A stretch of 64,000 nt of DNA. Origin: Mesorhizobium sp. ZC-5 (GTDB lineage Bacteria; Pseudomonadota; Alphaproteobacteria; Rhizobiales; Rhizobiaceae). Shown piece by piece: positions 62,586 through 64,000 of this stretch. The DNA lies in NCBI RefSeq assembly GCF_025753855.1, contig NZ_JAOWPT010000002.1, positions 558,001-622,000 on the forward strand, given 5' to 3'. Below the pieces are notes generated by a model. It had not been told where the DNA came from. It ran no database searches and was given only the letters and a program-made list of their open reading frames with translations. Within the stretch, counting starts at the first letter, position 1, and the number at the start of each line of letters is the position of its first letter. Both the position numbers and the translations under genes were made by a program.

Positions 62586-64000
<1,415 letters not shown>

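Overview
The window is a gene-dense, GC-rich chromosomal segment of an alphaproteobacterium of the order Rhizobiales. A Mesorhizobium-like organism fits best. The reasons are an aglREFGAK alpha-glucoside operon, a sitABCD manganese importer divergent from a mur/fur gene, a split urease operon with small extra genes, a NodF/NodE-like carrier protein and synthase pair, and many short palindromic intergenic repeats. No rRNA, tRNA, CRISPR array, prophage or intact insertion sequence was seen, so this looks like core or stable accessory chromosome rather than an island. The genus is an inference.

Layout. 1-5.2 kb (minus): hydantoinase/oxoprolinase subunits hyuA and hyuB, an amino-acid-type binding protein and a GcvT-like folate enzyme cut by the window edge. 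5.4-11.3 kb: ferredoxin-NADP reductase, a small membrane protein, deoC with a fused aldehyde dehydrogenase, and a fumarylacetoacetase-family hydrolase. 11.3-24.1 kb: a divergent amino-sugar/cell-wall-sugar locus. Leftward it carries murQ, a sugar ABC transporter, a Gfo/Idh/MocA dehydrogenase and a class III cyclase. Rightward it carries a BadF-type amino-sugar kinase, a GntR regulator, a NagB-II-like deaminase, nagA and an acetylpolyamine-hydrolase-like protein. 24.1-31.9 kb: aglR and the divergent aglEFGAK operon. 32-38.2 kb: a ferredoxin-reductase-type flavoprotein, a MarR regulator, sitDCBA and mur. 38.2-43.7 kb: an HxlR regulator, an alpha/beta hydrolase and a run of small GST, ArsR, SRPBCC and DHFR-like genes. 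43.7-44.6 kb: a gene-free, repeat-rich kilobase. 44.6-57.2 kb: a Kef-type antiporter, an SDR, a class A penicillin-binding protein, a DUF2161 protein, RNase D, an M20 peptidase, a probable small RNA, polA and a GST. 57.3-58.8 kb: the NodE/NodF-like pair. 59.0-64.0 kb: ureD, ureA, a DUF1272 gene, a HupE/UreJ gene, ureB, two opposite-strand secreted proteins and the start of ureC.

How the genes work together. The amino-sugar locus reads as one pathway: import, phosphorylation, lactyl-ether cleavage by MurQ, deacetylation by NagA and deamination to fructose-6-phosphate. The two divergent promoters carry nearly identical 11-bp-spaced direct repeats that the embedded GntR protein probably binds. 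The agl promoter has a perfect LacI-type palindrome just downstream of its -10. The sit promoter has a 19-bp palindrome beside a near-consensus -35/-10.

Most notable observations: loss of two of the four conserved metal-binding acidic residues in the PolA proofreading domain; a NodF-like acyl carrier protein with His in place of the near-universal Asp before the phosphopantetheine Ser; a three-hairpin small RNA candidate between polA and the peptidase gene; and a roughly 100-bp dispersed repeat whose two copies show compensatory changes in their stems. No clearly new defence or mobile system was found.
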